This document shows, piece by piece, positions 16,211 through 24,294 of a stretch of 64,000 nucleotides of DNA. Positions within the stretch are counted from its first letter, which is position 1, and each line of letters opens with the position of its first letter. The notes under the pieces are model-generated. The model saw only the letters and a list, made by a program, of their open reading frames with translations, had not been told where the DNA came from and made no database searches. The stretch is from assembly GCF_000309385.1 (NCBI RefSeq), contig NZ_JH976537.1, forward strand, positions 2,312,966 to 2,376,965, given 5' to 3'. Source of the stretch: Nodosilinea nodulosa PCC 7104 (GTDB lineage Bacteria > Cyanobacteriota > Cyanobacteriia > Phormidesmidales > Phormidesmidaceae). The translations under genes were made by a program, and so were the position numbers.

Positions 16211-16759
16211 ATGGAAATCATGCGTTTAGTGGTCACCGGCCCCGTGGGGGCTGGCAAGTCGACCTTTATACGATCTGTTAGTGAAATTGAGGTGGTCGAT
16301 ACCGATCGCCGCGCCACCGACGAGGCGCTGCTGCTTAAAAAGCGGACCACCGTCGCCTTTGACTTTGGCCGCCTACAGTTTGGCCCCGACATGGCGCTGC
16401 ACCTCTACGGCACCCCCGGCCAGTCGCGCTTCGACTTCATGTGGGACATTTTGATTCAAAAGGCCCACGCCTACATTTTGCTGGTGGCGGCCCATCGGCC
16501 CCACGAGTTTCGCGAGGCCCGTCGCATTATGTCCTTTATGAAGCAGCGATCGCCCGTGCCCATGATCATTGGCCTCACCCACACCGACTGCCCCGGCGCC
16601 TGGGACGCCGCCAACATTGCCCTGGCCCTGGGCTACCCCAACCCCAATCACCGCCCCCCCGTAGTTGCCGTCAACGCCAACGAAGCTGCTTCAGTGGCCG
16701 AGGCGGTGATTGCCCTGGTGCAGCACGCCTGGTCTGGCAGTTTGGCCACCGTCCCCTAA
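16211..16759 (+). CDS. Small Ras-like GTPase (COG2229, MglA-like)
   Basis: A 182-residue GTPase from the ATG at 16211 (MEIMRLVVTGPVGAGKSTFI). The P-loop GPVGAGKST is intact. Switch residues lie in KKRTTVAFDFGRLQF (Thr for Mg), G3 reads GTPGQSRFDFMW instead of DTPG, and G4 reads GLTHTDCPG in place of NKxD. The missing Asp in G3 and altered G4 are usual for this bacterial subgroup, which may hydrolyse GTP slowly and depend on its roadblock partner. It likely works with the roadblock protein upstream and the PATAN protein downstream. Confidence 0.88.
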   Translation: MEIMRLVVTGPVGAGKSTFIRSVSEIEVVDTDRRATDEALLLKKRTTVAFDFGRLQFGPDMALHLYGTPGQSRFDFMWDILIQKAHAYILLVAAHRPHEFREARRIMSFMKQRSPVPMIIGLTHTDCPGAWDAANIALALGYPNPNHRPPVVAVNANEAASVAEAVIALVQHAWSGSLATVP

Positions 16760-16853
16760 GGATGCGCAACAGGGCTACCACAACGCAGCCACCAGCCACA
16801 GCACCGTGGCCAACCACCAGTTCTTTAAACCTCTGCAAAAGGGGACAGTACCC

Positions 16854-17732
16854 ATGAGTGTTACCGGATATCTCGCCGACTTCTCCCTGCCCGAGCTGTT
16901 TCAGCTGCTGGAGCAGGGCCATAAAACAGGGTTACTCACCATTTGCACCCTCAAAGAGCCCGCCAGCGGCGATCGCCACAATCACCACATCTGGTTTAGC
17001 CAGGGGCAAATTGTAGCCGCTGGCAACAGCCTCGACCAGCAGGGGCTGATGCGGCTGATTGCCCAGCGGGGCTGGATGGGCGACAACGCCGTTTCTCGGC
17101 TGTCTCAGACCTGCCAGATCCACACGCCCCTGGGTCTGTGCCTCAAAAACAAGGGGGTGCTCACCGCCGAACAGCTCAAGCTGCTGTTTTATACCCAGGT
17201 CATGCGTCAGGTGTGCGCCCTGTTTGCCCTGCCCGACGGCTGGTTTCAGTTTGACCCCAAGGCCCCGCTGCCCTCTGCGGAGATGACCGGGCTGATCGCC
17301 ACCGCCACCGATGTCACCCTGGCCGGGCTGCGCGCCCTCAAAGACTGGAAAGCCCTCGATGAAAAACTGCCCGACCCCTCGTCGGCCCTGATTGGCGTCA
17401 TTGAGGGCAAACCCTCCCTGCGGCTCAACCCGAACGAATGGCAGGTGTGGGAGTTTACCAACGGCACCGTGGCCCTAGCCGATGTGGCCACACAGCTCAA
17501 CTTAACCGTAGCCAAGGCCCAGCAAATCGCCTTTCGCCTGATTGTGACCGGCCTGGCCGAAGAAATGCCTCTAATCGTCGCCCCGCCTCCGGCCTTCTTA
17601 GCATCGACTGAGCCCGAGGAACTCGAACTCAGCATTGCCTCTAGATCCGCGCCTAAAACCGCTGCTGGGGCTGCCCCGGTCAGCCAATCGTTTCTCCACA
17701 ACTTAGTTGGCTTCCTCAAAGGCAAGGTGTAG
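16854..17732 (+). CDS. PATAN/DUF4388 domain protein
   Basis: A 292-residue protein from the ATG at 16854. Residues 1-100 are a PATAN/DUF4388 domain: MSVTGYLADFSLPELFQLLE, then KTGLLTI and HHIWFSQGQIVAAGNSLDQQGLM. The middle is helical (LTAEQLKLLFYTQVMRQVCALF), and residues ~195-245 form a winged-helix-like segment (WQVWEFTNGTVALADVATQLNLTVAKAQQIAFRLIVTGLAEEM). PATAN domains occur in cyanobacterial regulators such as PatA and phototaxis response regulators. Here the receiver domain is absent, so the input may come from the GTPase. Confidence 0.85.
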   Translation: MSVTGYLADFSLPELFQLLEQGHKTGLLTICTLKEPASGDRHNHHIWFSQGQIVAAGNSLDQQGLMRLIAQRGWMGDNAVSRLSQTCQIHTPLGLCLKNKGVLTAEQLKLLFYTQVMRQVCALFALPDGWFQFDPKAPLPSAEMTGLIATATDVTLAGLRALKDWKALDEKLPDPSSALIGVIEGKPSLRLNPNEWQVWEFTNGTVALADVATQLNLTVAKAQQIAFRLIVTGLAEEMPLIVAPPPAFLASTEPEELELSIASRSAPKTAAGAAPVSQSFLHNLVGFLKGKV

Positions 17733-17734
17733 CC

Positions 17735-17938
17735 ATGACCCACGATGCCCTGCGACTGCTGCAAGGATTTCTCGGTTTGCTCAAGCTAGCCGACCTCATG
17801 ACCAGCCCCCTGAGCCTAGCCATAACCCTATGGATCTGGCTCCACCTCACTCTGCCCTACCACAGCGCCCTGACCCTCTGGCTGATCGCCCTGCTCCCCC
17901 TGCTAGACCACGAATCCCACACCAGCATCTACCCATAG
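17735..17938 (+). CDS. Small hydrophobic protein
   Basis: A 67-residue frame beginning 2 bp after the PATAN stop: MTHDALRLLQGFLGLLKLAD and then one or two membrane helices (PLSLAITLWIWLHLTLPYHSALTLWLIALLPLL). The tight spacing supports translation with the upstream gene. No family is recognised. Confidence 0.45.
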   Translation: MTHDALRLLQGFLGLLKLADLMTSPLSLAITLWIWLHLTLPYHSALTLWLIALLPLLDHESHTSIYP

Positions 17939-18007
17939 CCCCTCCACCCCCATCCCCCCCATCTCCTCATCCCCCTCACTCCCTCACTCCCCCACTCCCC
18001 ACCCACC

Positions 18008-18439
18008 ATGACCACCCCAACCCCCATCCACCCCTTCACCTGGAACGACACCCTCAGCACCGGCGTACCGATGATCGACGCCCACCATAAGGAGTTAATC
18101 GCTGCGGTCAACGATCTGGGCGTGGCGATCGCCGAGAACAAAGGGGCCACCGCGATCAAAAAGCTGTTTGCCTTTCTCAAGTTCTACGCCGAGTGGCATT
18201 TCGAGCACGAAGAAGCCTGCGCGGCTAAGCACCAGTGCGCGATCGCCGACGTCAACCAGAAGGCCCACGCCACCTTCATCGCCACCTTTGGCCACCTGCA
18301 CGATCGCTACAAAGCCAGCGACGCCAGCGAGGCCGTGGCCCTAGAAATTTATCAGCAGCTGGCCGACTGGCTGGTCAGCCACATTCTCAAAATAGACACC
18401 AACATTGGCCGCTGCATCCGCAGTGCCGCCCAGGTTTAG
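18008..18439 (+). CDS. Bacteriohemerythrin
   Basis: A 143-residue hemerythrin with the di-iron ligand set: TGVPMIDAHHKELIAAVNDL (His), FYAEWHFEHEEACAAKH (HxxxE), QKAHATFI (His) and WLVSHILKIDTNIG (HxxxxD). It reversibly binds O2 through a non-heme diiron centre. It closes the rightward cluster of protoglobin, roadblock, GTPase and PATAN genes, so two different O2-binding proteins flank a GTPase switch. The 17940-18007 spacer upstream is a C-rich low-complexity tract. Confidence 0.92.
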   Translation: MTTPTPIHPFTWNDTLSTGVPMIDAHHKELIAAVNDLGVAIAENKGATAIKKLFAFLKFYAEWHFEHEEACAAKHQCAIADVNQKAHATFIATFGHLHDRYKASDASEAVALEIYQQLADWLVSHILKIDTNIGRCIRSAAQV

Positions 18440-18548
18440 CGCTAGTACTCGGAGGCTGAAATATGCCGACTATTCCAGCTCGCTTGGCTCCCTGGCTCCC
18501 CTGCTCCCTCGCGATTGACAATAGCCGTCACACTTGTGCCGCAGTCTA

Positions 18549-19448
18549 CTAGCCAGAGGCATCCCCAGCCCCAGCGCCGCTGGTCAGCCGCGCGCTTTCG
18601 TCAAACTGGGTCTGATCAAACATGTGCACCGTGCGAATTGGGTAGGGAATGGTGATGCCGGCCTCGTCGCAGGCGGCCTTGAGGGCGATCGCCACCTGCG
18701 ACTTAATCCGGCGCACCTCGGCGATCTGCGGCGTGGTCCAGTAGCGCACCTTAAAGTCGATCGAGCTGTCGCCAAAGCCCACCACATCCACCTCAGGAAC
18801 CGGGGCATTGAGAATGCCCTCCATGTTCATTACGACGTCGAGGAAGGTTTGCTTGGCCAGGGGCAGGGGCGTGGTGTAGTCAACGCCAATATCCAGGTCG
18901 GTGCGGCGGCTGCGAAAGGCGGTCATCACCCGCACCGGGTTGGTAAACACGATCGCATTGGGAATTTCCACCAGCTCTCCGGTGTAGGTGCGCAGCTGGG
19001 TTGAGCGAATTTTGATTGCCTCCACCGTGCCCTCGTAGTCGCTCATAATCACCTGATCGCCCAGGCGAAAGGGCTCTTCGATTAGCAGCAAAATCCCGGC
19101 CAAAAAGTTCTTGAAAATGTCCTGAAAGGCAAAGCCAATCGCCACCGAGCCCAGCCCCAGCAGGCCAATCATGTCTCCCAACCGCAGATCGGGGAAGGCC
19201 ACCACCGCTGCGATCGTCAAGCCCAACGCCCAGGTGCCAATGCGGGCCACCTGAACGGCCAGCAGCTGCAGCGATCGGCTGGGCACCAGCCGCTGGCTCA
19301 TTTTGCCCACCACCCGCTGGGCCACTTTAGCGGCATACCCGGTCACCAGAACTAGAACCAGCCCGATCAGGAGACCGGGCAAAAGCTGAACAAACTGCCC
19401 AACCAAATCCAGCAGACTGGTCTGGATGCGCTCAATCAGGGGGTTCAT
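18549..19448 (-). CDS. MscS-family mechanosensitive channel
   Basis: A 299-residue inner-membrane protein from the ATG at 19448 (MNPLIERIQTSLLDLVGQFV). Three membrane helices: LLPGLLIGLVLVLVTGYAA, LAVQVARIGTWALGLTIAAV and the pore helix with GDMIGLLGLGSVAIGFAFQDIFKNFLAG. The MscS beta domain follows (IEEPFRLGDQVIMSDYEGTVEAIKIRSTQLRTYTGELVEIPNA) and then the mixed alpha/beta C-terminus. It releases solutes under hypo-osmotic shock. It is a single gene. Confidence 0.93.
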   Translation of the reverse strand: MNPLIERIQTSLLDLVGQFVQLLPGLLIGLVLVLVTGYAAKVAQRVVGKMSQRLVPSRSLQLLAVQVARIGTWALGLTIAAVVAFPDLRLGDMIGLLGLGSVAIGFAFQDIFKNFLAGILLLIEEPFRLGDQVIMSDYEGTVEAIKIRSTQLRTYTGELVEIPNAIVFTNPVRVMTAFRSRRTDLDIGVDYTTPLPLAKQTFLDVVMNMEGILNAPVPEVDVVGFGDSSIDFKVRYWTTPQIAEVRRIKSQVAIALKAACDEAGITIPYPIRTVHMFDQTQFDESARLTSGAGAGDASG

Positions 19449-19576
19449 AGGGCTATAGCAATCAATCGAGATGGGCTGTTCGCAGCCTAGCACTGAGTCG
19501 CCAGCTCGTCATCTGCCCTGAAGGGATTGCCTGGATTCCTCCCATCGCCTTTGCTTCCCTACCTCGGAGGGCGAGT

Positions 19577-19840
19577 CTAGTAGTGATAACGACAGGAAAT
19601 AATAGTCAAATAGTGGGTATCTACGGCATAGACAAGGCGATGCGTGTCGTCTATGCGGCGCGACCAAAAGCCAGATAGGTTTTCTTTCAGGGGTTCAGGC
19701 TTACCGATGCCTTCAAAGGGGAGAGTTTTAGCGGCTTGGATCAGCGCGTTGATTCGCTTGAGGGTCTTTTTGTCCTGGGTTTGCCAGTAGAGATAATCTT
19801 TCCAGGCGGCATCGGTCCATGCCAGCTTGCGATCACTCAT
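19577..19840 (-). CDS. yoeB: YoeB/Txe family mRNA-interferase toxin
   Basis: An 87-residue RelE-fold toxin starting at the ATG at 19840. The sequence LAWTDAAWKDYLYWQTQDKKTLKRINALI, PFEGIGKPEPLKENLSGFWSRRIDDTHRLVY and the end YLTIISCRYHY match the family closely, including the conserved Glu, Arg and His/Tyr of the active site. YoeB cuts mRNA in the ribosomal A site. Its start overlaps the antitoxin gene by 8 bp. Confidence 0.93.
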   Translation of the reverse strand: MSDRKLAWTDAAWKDYLYWQTQDKKTLKRINALIQAAKTLPFEGIGKPEPLKENLSGFWSRRIDDTHRLVYAVDTHYLTIISCRYHY

Positions 19841-20087
19841 CGAGCAGATTTTGCTCTTGGGTTTGGCCCTGGCGATACTGGGCGATCGATCGCTCCAAAT
19901 GGGCAGCATTAGCAGGAGATTTGAGCAAATAAACGGTTTCTAGCAGGCTATTGAAGTAGTCTAGCGACATGACGACGGCATCCTCGGCATCTCGCCGGGT
20001 GATGATGGTATAGTCAGCGTCATTTACCACTTGATCAAGAATGGCTTTGAGCTTGTTTCTGGCTTCGCTGAAGGTAACAACTCGCAT
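19833..20087 (-). CDS. yefM: YefM/Phd family antitoxin
   Basis: An 84-residue antitoxin: MRVVTFSEARNKLKAILDQVVNDADYTIITRRDAEDAVVMSLDYFNSLLETVYLL is the Phd/YefM DNA-binding and dimerisation fold, followed by a toxin-binding tail. It precedes and overlaps the toxin gene, the usual order, and should repress its own promoter. Confidence 0.93.
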   Translation of the reverse strand: MRVVTFSEARNKLKAILDQVVNDADYTIITRRDAEDAVVMSLDYFNSLLETVYLLKSPANAAHLERSIAQYRQGQTQEQNLLDE

Positions 20088-20223
20088 AGAACATGTCCAA
20101 TCGCTTGTACAAGTTTAGCGCGATTCCCGTTCCGAGACCTTGCCTGAACGCCCCGGTGACATAGCCTGTTACTGGTGGTGGGCATCACCCACCTTCCTCA
20201 TCCCCTCACATCCTCATCCTTCC

Positions 20224-21057
20224 CTACGGCAGCCAGGGATATTGGCGAAAATTGGGCGATCGCTTTTCTAGAAACGCCTGCCTGCCCTCGGAGCCCTCTT
20301 CGGTCATGTAGTAGAGCAGGGTGGCATTGCCCGCCAGCTCTTGCAGGCCTGCCTGACCGTCGCAGTCGGCGTTAAAGGCCGCCTTGAGGCAGCGAATGGC
20401 GATCGGGCTTTTTTGCAAAATTTCCTGCGCCCACTGCACCCCCTCGGCCTCCAGATCTTCCACCGGCACCACGCAGTTCACCATCCCCATCTCCAGCGCC
20501 TCCTGGGCGCTGTACTGGCGGCACAGGTACCAGATTTCGCGGGCTTTCTTCTGGCCCACCATGCGGGCTAGGTAGCTGGCCCCAAAGCCGCCGTCAAAGC
20601 TGCCCACCTTGGGGCCGGTCTGGCCAAAGATGGCGTTGTCGGCAGCAATGGTGAGGTCGCACACCACGTGCAGCACGTGGCCGCCCCCGATCGCGTAGCC
20701 CGCCACCAGGGCAATCACCACCTTGGGCATGGAGCGAATCAGCCGCTGCAAATCGAGCACGTTGAGCCGAGGAGTGCCTTCGTCGTCGATGTAGCCGCCG
20801 TGGCCGCGCACGCTCTGGTCGCCGCCGGAGCAAAAGGCGTACTTGCCGTCGGTGTGCGGCCCTGCCCCGGTCAGCAGCACCACCCCAATGCGGCTGTCTT
20901 CGCGGGCGTTTAGAAAAGCCTCGTACAGCTCGACAATGGTTTTGGGGCGAAAGGCATTGCGCTTGTGGGGCCGATTGATGGTGATTTTGGCAATGCCATC
21001 GGCCTTTTGATAAACAATGTCGTCGTAGGACTTAACGTCTTGCCAATCAACCTGCAT
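20224..21057 (-). CDS. menB: 1,4-dihydroxy-2-naphthoyl-CoA synthase
   Basis: A 277-residue crotonase-fold enzyme that cyclises o-succinylbenzoyl-CoA to DHNA-CoA on the route to phylloquinone, the photosystem I electron carrier. Visible signatures are the N-terminal [23 protein letters not shown], the oxyanion-hole stretch [20 protein letters not shown] and the family core [38 protein letters not shown]. Length is normal. It stands alone, with a 31-bp dispersed repeat just upstream. Confidence 0.95.
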   Translation of the reverse strand: MQVDWQDVKSYDDIVYQKADGIAKITINRPHKRNAFRPKTIVELYEAFLNAREDSRIGVVLLTGAGPHTDGKYAFCSGGDQSVRGHGGYIDDEGTPRLNVLDLQRLIRSMPKVVIALVAGYAIGGGHVLHVVCDLTIAADNAIFGQTGPKVGSFDGGFGASYLARMVGQKKAREIWYLCRQYSAQEALEMGMVNCVVPVEDLEAEGVQWAQEILQKSPIAIRCLKAAFNADCDGQAGLQELAGNATLLYYMTEEGSEGRQAFLEKRSPNFRQYPWLP

Positions 21058-21101
21058 AGGGGGCGCATCCAGCTAACACTGGTGTCTAGCGTCTCATACC
21101 A

Positions 21102-21132
21102 ACTGCGGATTTTGGATTGGCGATTTTGGATT
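21102..21132. repeat. 31-bp dispersed repeat, copy 1
   Basis: The 31 bases beginning ACTGCGGATTTTGG are identical to 33119-33149. Both contain two GATTTTGGATT units and lie between genes. Confidence 0.85.
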
Positions 21133-21141
21133 GCAGCTCTC

Positions 21142-22119
21142 CTACATCTGCTTCAAGTGGTGCAGGCTAAAGAGCTGATCCGCATCGGTCCACACCTGCA
21201 CGGGCTTAAACCCAGCTTCCATGGCCAAGAGCTGAAACTCGTCGATGGTGTATTTGTAGGAATGCTCAGTGCGCAGGGTTTCGCCCTGGCGAAAGGAAAT
21301 CTCGGCCTCGCCCAGGCGCACGGTTTGATCGCTCAGGCTGGCGATCGCCATCTCAATCCGCCCTGCCGCGTCGTTGTAGCGGGCCTGATACTCAAACTGG
21401 CCCAGGTCAAAATTGGCCCCCAACTCCCGATTGATGCGCTCCAGCACATTCAGGGCAAAGGCGGCAGACACGCCCTGGGCATCGTCGTAGGCGGGTTCGA
21501 GAATGGCGGCAGGTTTCTTCAGGTCGACCCCCACGATCAGATCGCCCAGCACCGCCACAGTTTTGAGAAAGGCGATTACCTCGGCTGGCTCCAGGTTGCC
21601 AATGGAGGAACCGGGAAAAAAGCCGATGGTGGGCTGGTTTTGTAGTTCAGGGATAGCGGCAATCGGCAGTGGCTGGGTGTAGTCGGCGCAGACGGCGATC
21701 GCATCTAGCCCCTCAAAATCGGCCATCAGCGCCGCGCAGGCCTCCTGCAAATGCTGGCGCGAAATATCGACCCCCACGTAGGTTTTGGCCTGGGGAGCCG
21801 CACCAAGCAAAATGCGAATTTTTTGGCTGCTGCCGCTGCCCAGTTCAACCAGGGCGCGATCGCCCAATGCCGCCGCAATGTCCGCCGCGTTGGCCCGCAG
21901 AATGCTCATCTCCGTGCGGGTCAGGTAATACTCCGGCAGCTGGCAGATGGCGTCAAACAGCTCAGACCCCCGTTTGTCATAGAGAAACTGAGGCGAAAGC
22001 GACTTTTGGGGCAGGCTGAGCCCCCGCAGCACCGCGCTGCGAAAATCCTCCACGGGGGGATGAAAGTCGTACAGCTTGACGGCGGGCTGCTGGGTTTGGG
22101 GAGAGTGGATGGGGGGCAT
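21142..22119 (-). CDS. egtD: L-histidine N-alpha-methyltransferase
   Basis: A 325-residue SAM-dependent enzyme that trimethylates histidine to hercynine, the first step of ergothioneine synthesis. Signature stretches include SPQFLYDKRGSELFDAICQLPEYYLTRTE, the SAM motif LVELGSGSSQKIRILL, YVGVDISRQHL and FFPGSSIGNLEP, with LLVGVDLKKP-like text at residues ~195-205 and YEFLAMEAGF-like end (FQLLAMEAGFKPV). It follows egtB in the same direction across a G-rich repeat spacer. Confidence 0.95.
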   Translation of the reverse strand: MPPIHSPQTQQPAVKLYDFHPPVEDFRSAVLRGLSLPQKSLSPQFLYDKRGSELFDAICQLPEYYLTRTEMSILRANAADIAAALGDRALVELGSGSSQKIRILLGAAPQAKTYVGVDISRQHLQEACAALMADFEGLDAIAVCADYTQPLPIAAIPELQNQPTIGFFPGSSIGNLEPAEVIAFLKTVAVLGDLIVGVDLKKPAAILEPAYDDAQGVSAAFALNVLERINRELGANFDLGQFEYQARYNDAAGRIEMAIASLSDQTVRLGEAEISFRQGETLRTEHSYKYTIDEFQLLAMEAGFKPVQVWTDADQLFSLHHLKQM

Positions 22120-22215
22120 GGGGGTGGATGGGGGGATGAGTGGGAGGGTAGATGGGTGGGAGGGTGGATGGGTGGGCGGGTGGGCGGGTAGATGGGTGGG
22201 CGGGTGGGCGGGTGA
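22105..22215. repeat. G-rich tandem repeat between egtB and egtD
   Basis: The spacer is a run of GGGTGGGC / GGGTGGAT / GGGTAGAT units, mostly G on the plus strand and so C-rich in the egt transcript. Many GGG tracts at short spacing could form G-quadruplexes. It covers the egtD start region and about 95 bp upstream. Confidence 0.75.
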
Positions 22216-22257
22216 GGGTTCAAGTCGCTCCCTTCACTCATCCACTCATCCACCCAT

Positions 22258-23571
22258 CTACCCCTTCGCCAACCGCAGGCCGCTGAACTGCCAGCGAGCG
22301 CTGGGCGGGAAAAAGTTGCGGTAGCTGGGGCGCACATGTCCCGGCGGCGTGACGCAGGAGCCGCCCCGCAGCACCATCTGGTTGCACATAAACTTGCCGT
22401 TGTATTCTCCCACGGCACCGGGGGCAGGGCGAAAGCCGGGGTAGGGCAGGTAGGCGCTCTGGGTCCATTCCCAGGTGTCGCCGTAGAGCTGCTCTAGCTG
22501 ACCAGAGCCAGCGGCAGGCTGAGGATGCAGATGGTCGGTCGCCAGCAGGTTGCCCTGGGTAGGGGCCGTTGCCGCCGCCACTTCCCACTCGGCCTCGGTG
22601 GGCAGGCGGCAGCCCCGCCACTGGGCGAAGGCATCGGCCTCAAAATAGCTGACGTGGCTCACCGGCTCAGCCAGATTCACGGGTTTCAGTCCGCCCAGGG
22701 TAAACACCATCCACTGACCGTCGCGCTGCTGCCAGTAGAGCGGGGCCTGCCAGCCTTCGCTTTGCACCATGGCCCAGCCCTCGGCCAGCCAGTGTGCGGC
22801 GGTTTGGTAGCCGCCATCGGCCATGAACTCCAGGTATTCGCCGTTGGTGACCAGGCGGTTGGCCAGGGCAAAGTCTTGCAGGTAGGCGGGGTGGGCCGGG
22901 CCTTCGTTATCAAAGGCAAAGCCAGCGGCTTGGTGGCCGATGGTATACAGCCCGCCAGGAAAGCCAACAAAGTCTAGCGGCGTTGGGGGTTTGGCAGCTG
23001 CGATCGCGACATCCTTGCGGTAGGCCGGGTACAGCGGATTGACGGCCAAATTGTATTTCAGGTCGGTGAGCAGCAGCTCCTGGTGCTGCTGCTCGTGGTG
23101 CAGACCCAGGGTGACGAGTTCTGCTACGGCAGAAGACTGGTCCGGCTGCTGCAACAGCTGCTCCATGGCCTCATTTACGTAGGCGCGATAGTCGTAGACC
23201 TCGGCCACCGTGGGCCGCGACAGCAGACCGCGCTGGGGGCGGGGGTGGCGATCGCCCACCGCCTCGTAGTAGGAGTTAAACAGATACCCGTAGCCGGGGT
23301 GAAACTCCCGATATTCACTTAAATACGGACGCAATAAAAATGTCTCGAAGAACCAGGTAGTGTGGGCCAAGTGCCACTTCGGGGGGCTGACGTCGGCCAT
23401 GGCCTGCACGCCGTAGTCTTCGACCTCAAGGGGCTGACAAAGCGTTTCGCTAAGACTACGTACAGCCCGATACTGGGCGATTAGGTCATGATTGGCTGAC
23501 CTGGCCTCTAAAGGCAGAGCAACGGGAGGAGAAAGCGTCATTATTGGAGCTTTTGGGGACATTGCTGGCAA
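22258..23571 (-). CDS. egtB: Hercynine oxygenase (ergothioneine biosynthesis)
   Basis: A 437-residue protein with a DinB-like helical N-terminus and a C-terminal formylglycine-generating-enzyme (FGE-sulfatase) domain. The iron site is shown by KWHLAHTTWFFE (His) and LGLHHEQQHQELLLTDLKY (HxxxHxE). The FGE part begins near VGFPGGLYTIGH and carries AFAQWRGCRLPTEAEWEVAAA, GDTWEWTQSAYLPYPGF and VLRGGSCVTPPGHVRPSYRNFFP. It joins a sulfur donor to hercynine with O2. It precedes egtD, forming a two-gene ergothioneine unit. The first ATG (MPAMSPKAP) or a later one (MTLSPPVAL) may be the start. Confidence 0.93.
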   Translation of the reverse strand: MPAMSPKAPIMTLSPPVALPLEARSANHDLIAQYRAVRSLSETLCQPLEVEDYGVQAMADVSPPKWHLAHTTWFFETFLLRPYLSEYREFHPGYGYLFNSYYEAVGDRHPRPQRGLLSRPTVAEVYDYRAYVNEAMEQLLQQPDQSSAVAELVTLGLHHEQQHQELLLTDLKYNLAVNPLYPAYRKDVAIAAAKPPTPLDFVGFPGGLYTIGHQAAGFAFDNEGPAHPAYLQDFALANRLVTNGEYLEFMADGGYQTAAHWLAEGWAMVQSEGWQAPLYWQQRDGQWMVFTLGGLKPVNLAEPVSHVSYFEADAFAQWRGCRLPTEAEWEVAAATAPTQGNLLATDHLHPQPAAGSGQLEQLYGDTWEWTQSAYLPYPGFRPAPGAVGEYNGKFMCNQMVLRGGSCVTPPGHVRPSYRNFFPPSARWQFSGLRLAKG

Positions 23572-23943
23572 TTGTGTCAGATAGGGGCCATGGCAAGATG
23601 ATGATTACCTTAAATTGCCTAAGACCTTGCTTAGAAAGCATCGCTTCAGCTTGACCGCTAGGCCCAGCGCGGACATCTACCTACAGAACAACATTGTGAA
23701 TTCATTCAGCGGGGGCAAAACCCATCCAAAGTGAGTACGGTTCTACCTACCCAGGGGCAAAACGCAGCCTGTTAACTTAATCACATGGGTTTCAGGAATG
23801 ACCACCTTCCCCAATGTAGGCATTAATTGTGATGTAGATAACCGATAGTCATCTTCTACACATTGATGGGGAATACTAATCACATCCAGCTCAATCTGAT
23901 AAACCCAGGCCGCACTTACTGCCAGCCAAGCGAGGTATCCACT
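23572..23943. other. Divergent promoter region
   Basis: About 370 bp between egtB (leftward) and the DUF760 gene (rightward). No RNA or repeat is evident. The in-frame extension upstream of the DUF760 GTG start (from ATG 23866) is not conserved-looking. Confidence 0.4.
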
Positions 23944-24294
23944 GTGAGCAATTCTTCCGGCAAAGCCCAAGACCTTTTTAACGGCTTTAAAAACAATTCT
24001 GAGCAAGTTAACTCTCTCATGCAGTACGTTCACAGCATGAGTCCAGAAACCATCTCCCAGCTCTCTAACCCGGCCTCCACCGAAGTTCAGCAAATGATGG
24101 AGCACAACATCATCGGCCTGCTCGGCGGACTGCCCTCCCAGCATTTCGACGTAGAAATTACCACCAACCGCGAAAGCCTGGGTCGACTGCTGGCCTCTGC
24201 TATGATGAGCGGGTATTTTCTGCGAGGTGCCGAGCAGCGCATGGCCTTTGAGCATTCGCTGATGTCGGCAGACTCCTCCTTTGAGGTTGAGTGA
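23944..24294 (+). CDS. DUF760 family protein
   Basis: A cyanobacterial and plastid-conserved family of unknown role. The core is plain: LMQYVHSMSPETISQLSNPASTEVQQMMEHNIIGLLGGLPSQHFDVEITTNRESLGRLLASAMMSGYFLRGAEQRMAFE. I chose GTG at 23944 (VSNSSGKAQDLF) because family members have only ~20-25 residues before the LxQYV motif; ATG 23866 is the alternative. Its stop overlaps the mutY GTG start (GTGA), so translation may be coupled. Confidence 0.88.
   Translation: MSNSSGKAQDLFNGFKNNSEQVNSLMQYVHSMSPETISQLSNPASTEVQQMMEHNIIGLLGGLPSQHFDVEITTNRESLGRLLASAMMSGYFLRGAEQRMAFEHSLMSADSSFEVE

Noticed and set aside
22105..22215. Possible CRISPR or protein-coding repeat
   Set aside because: Units are 7-12 bp with no spacers and lie between two well-defined genes.
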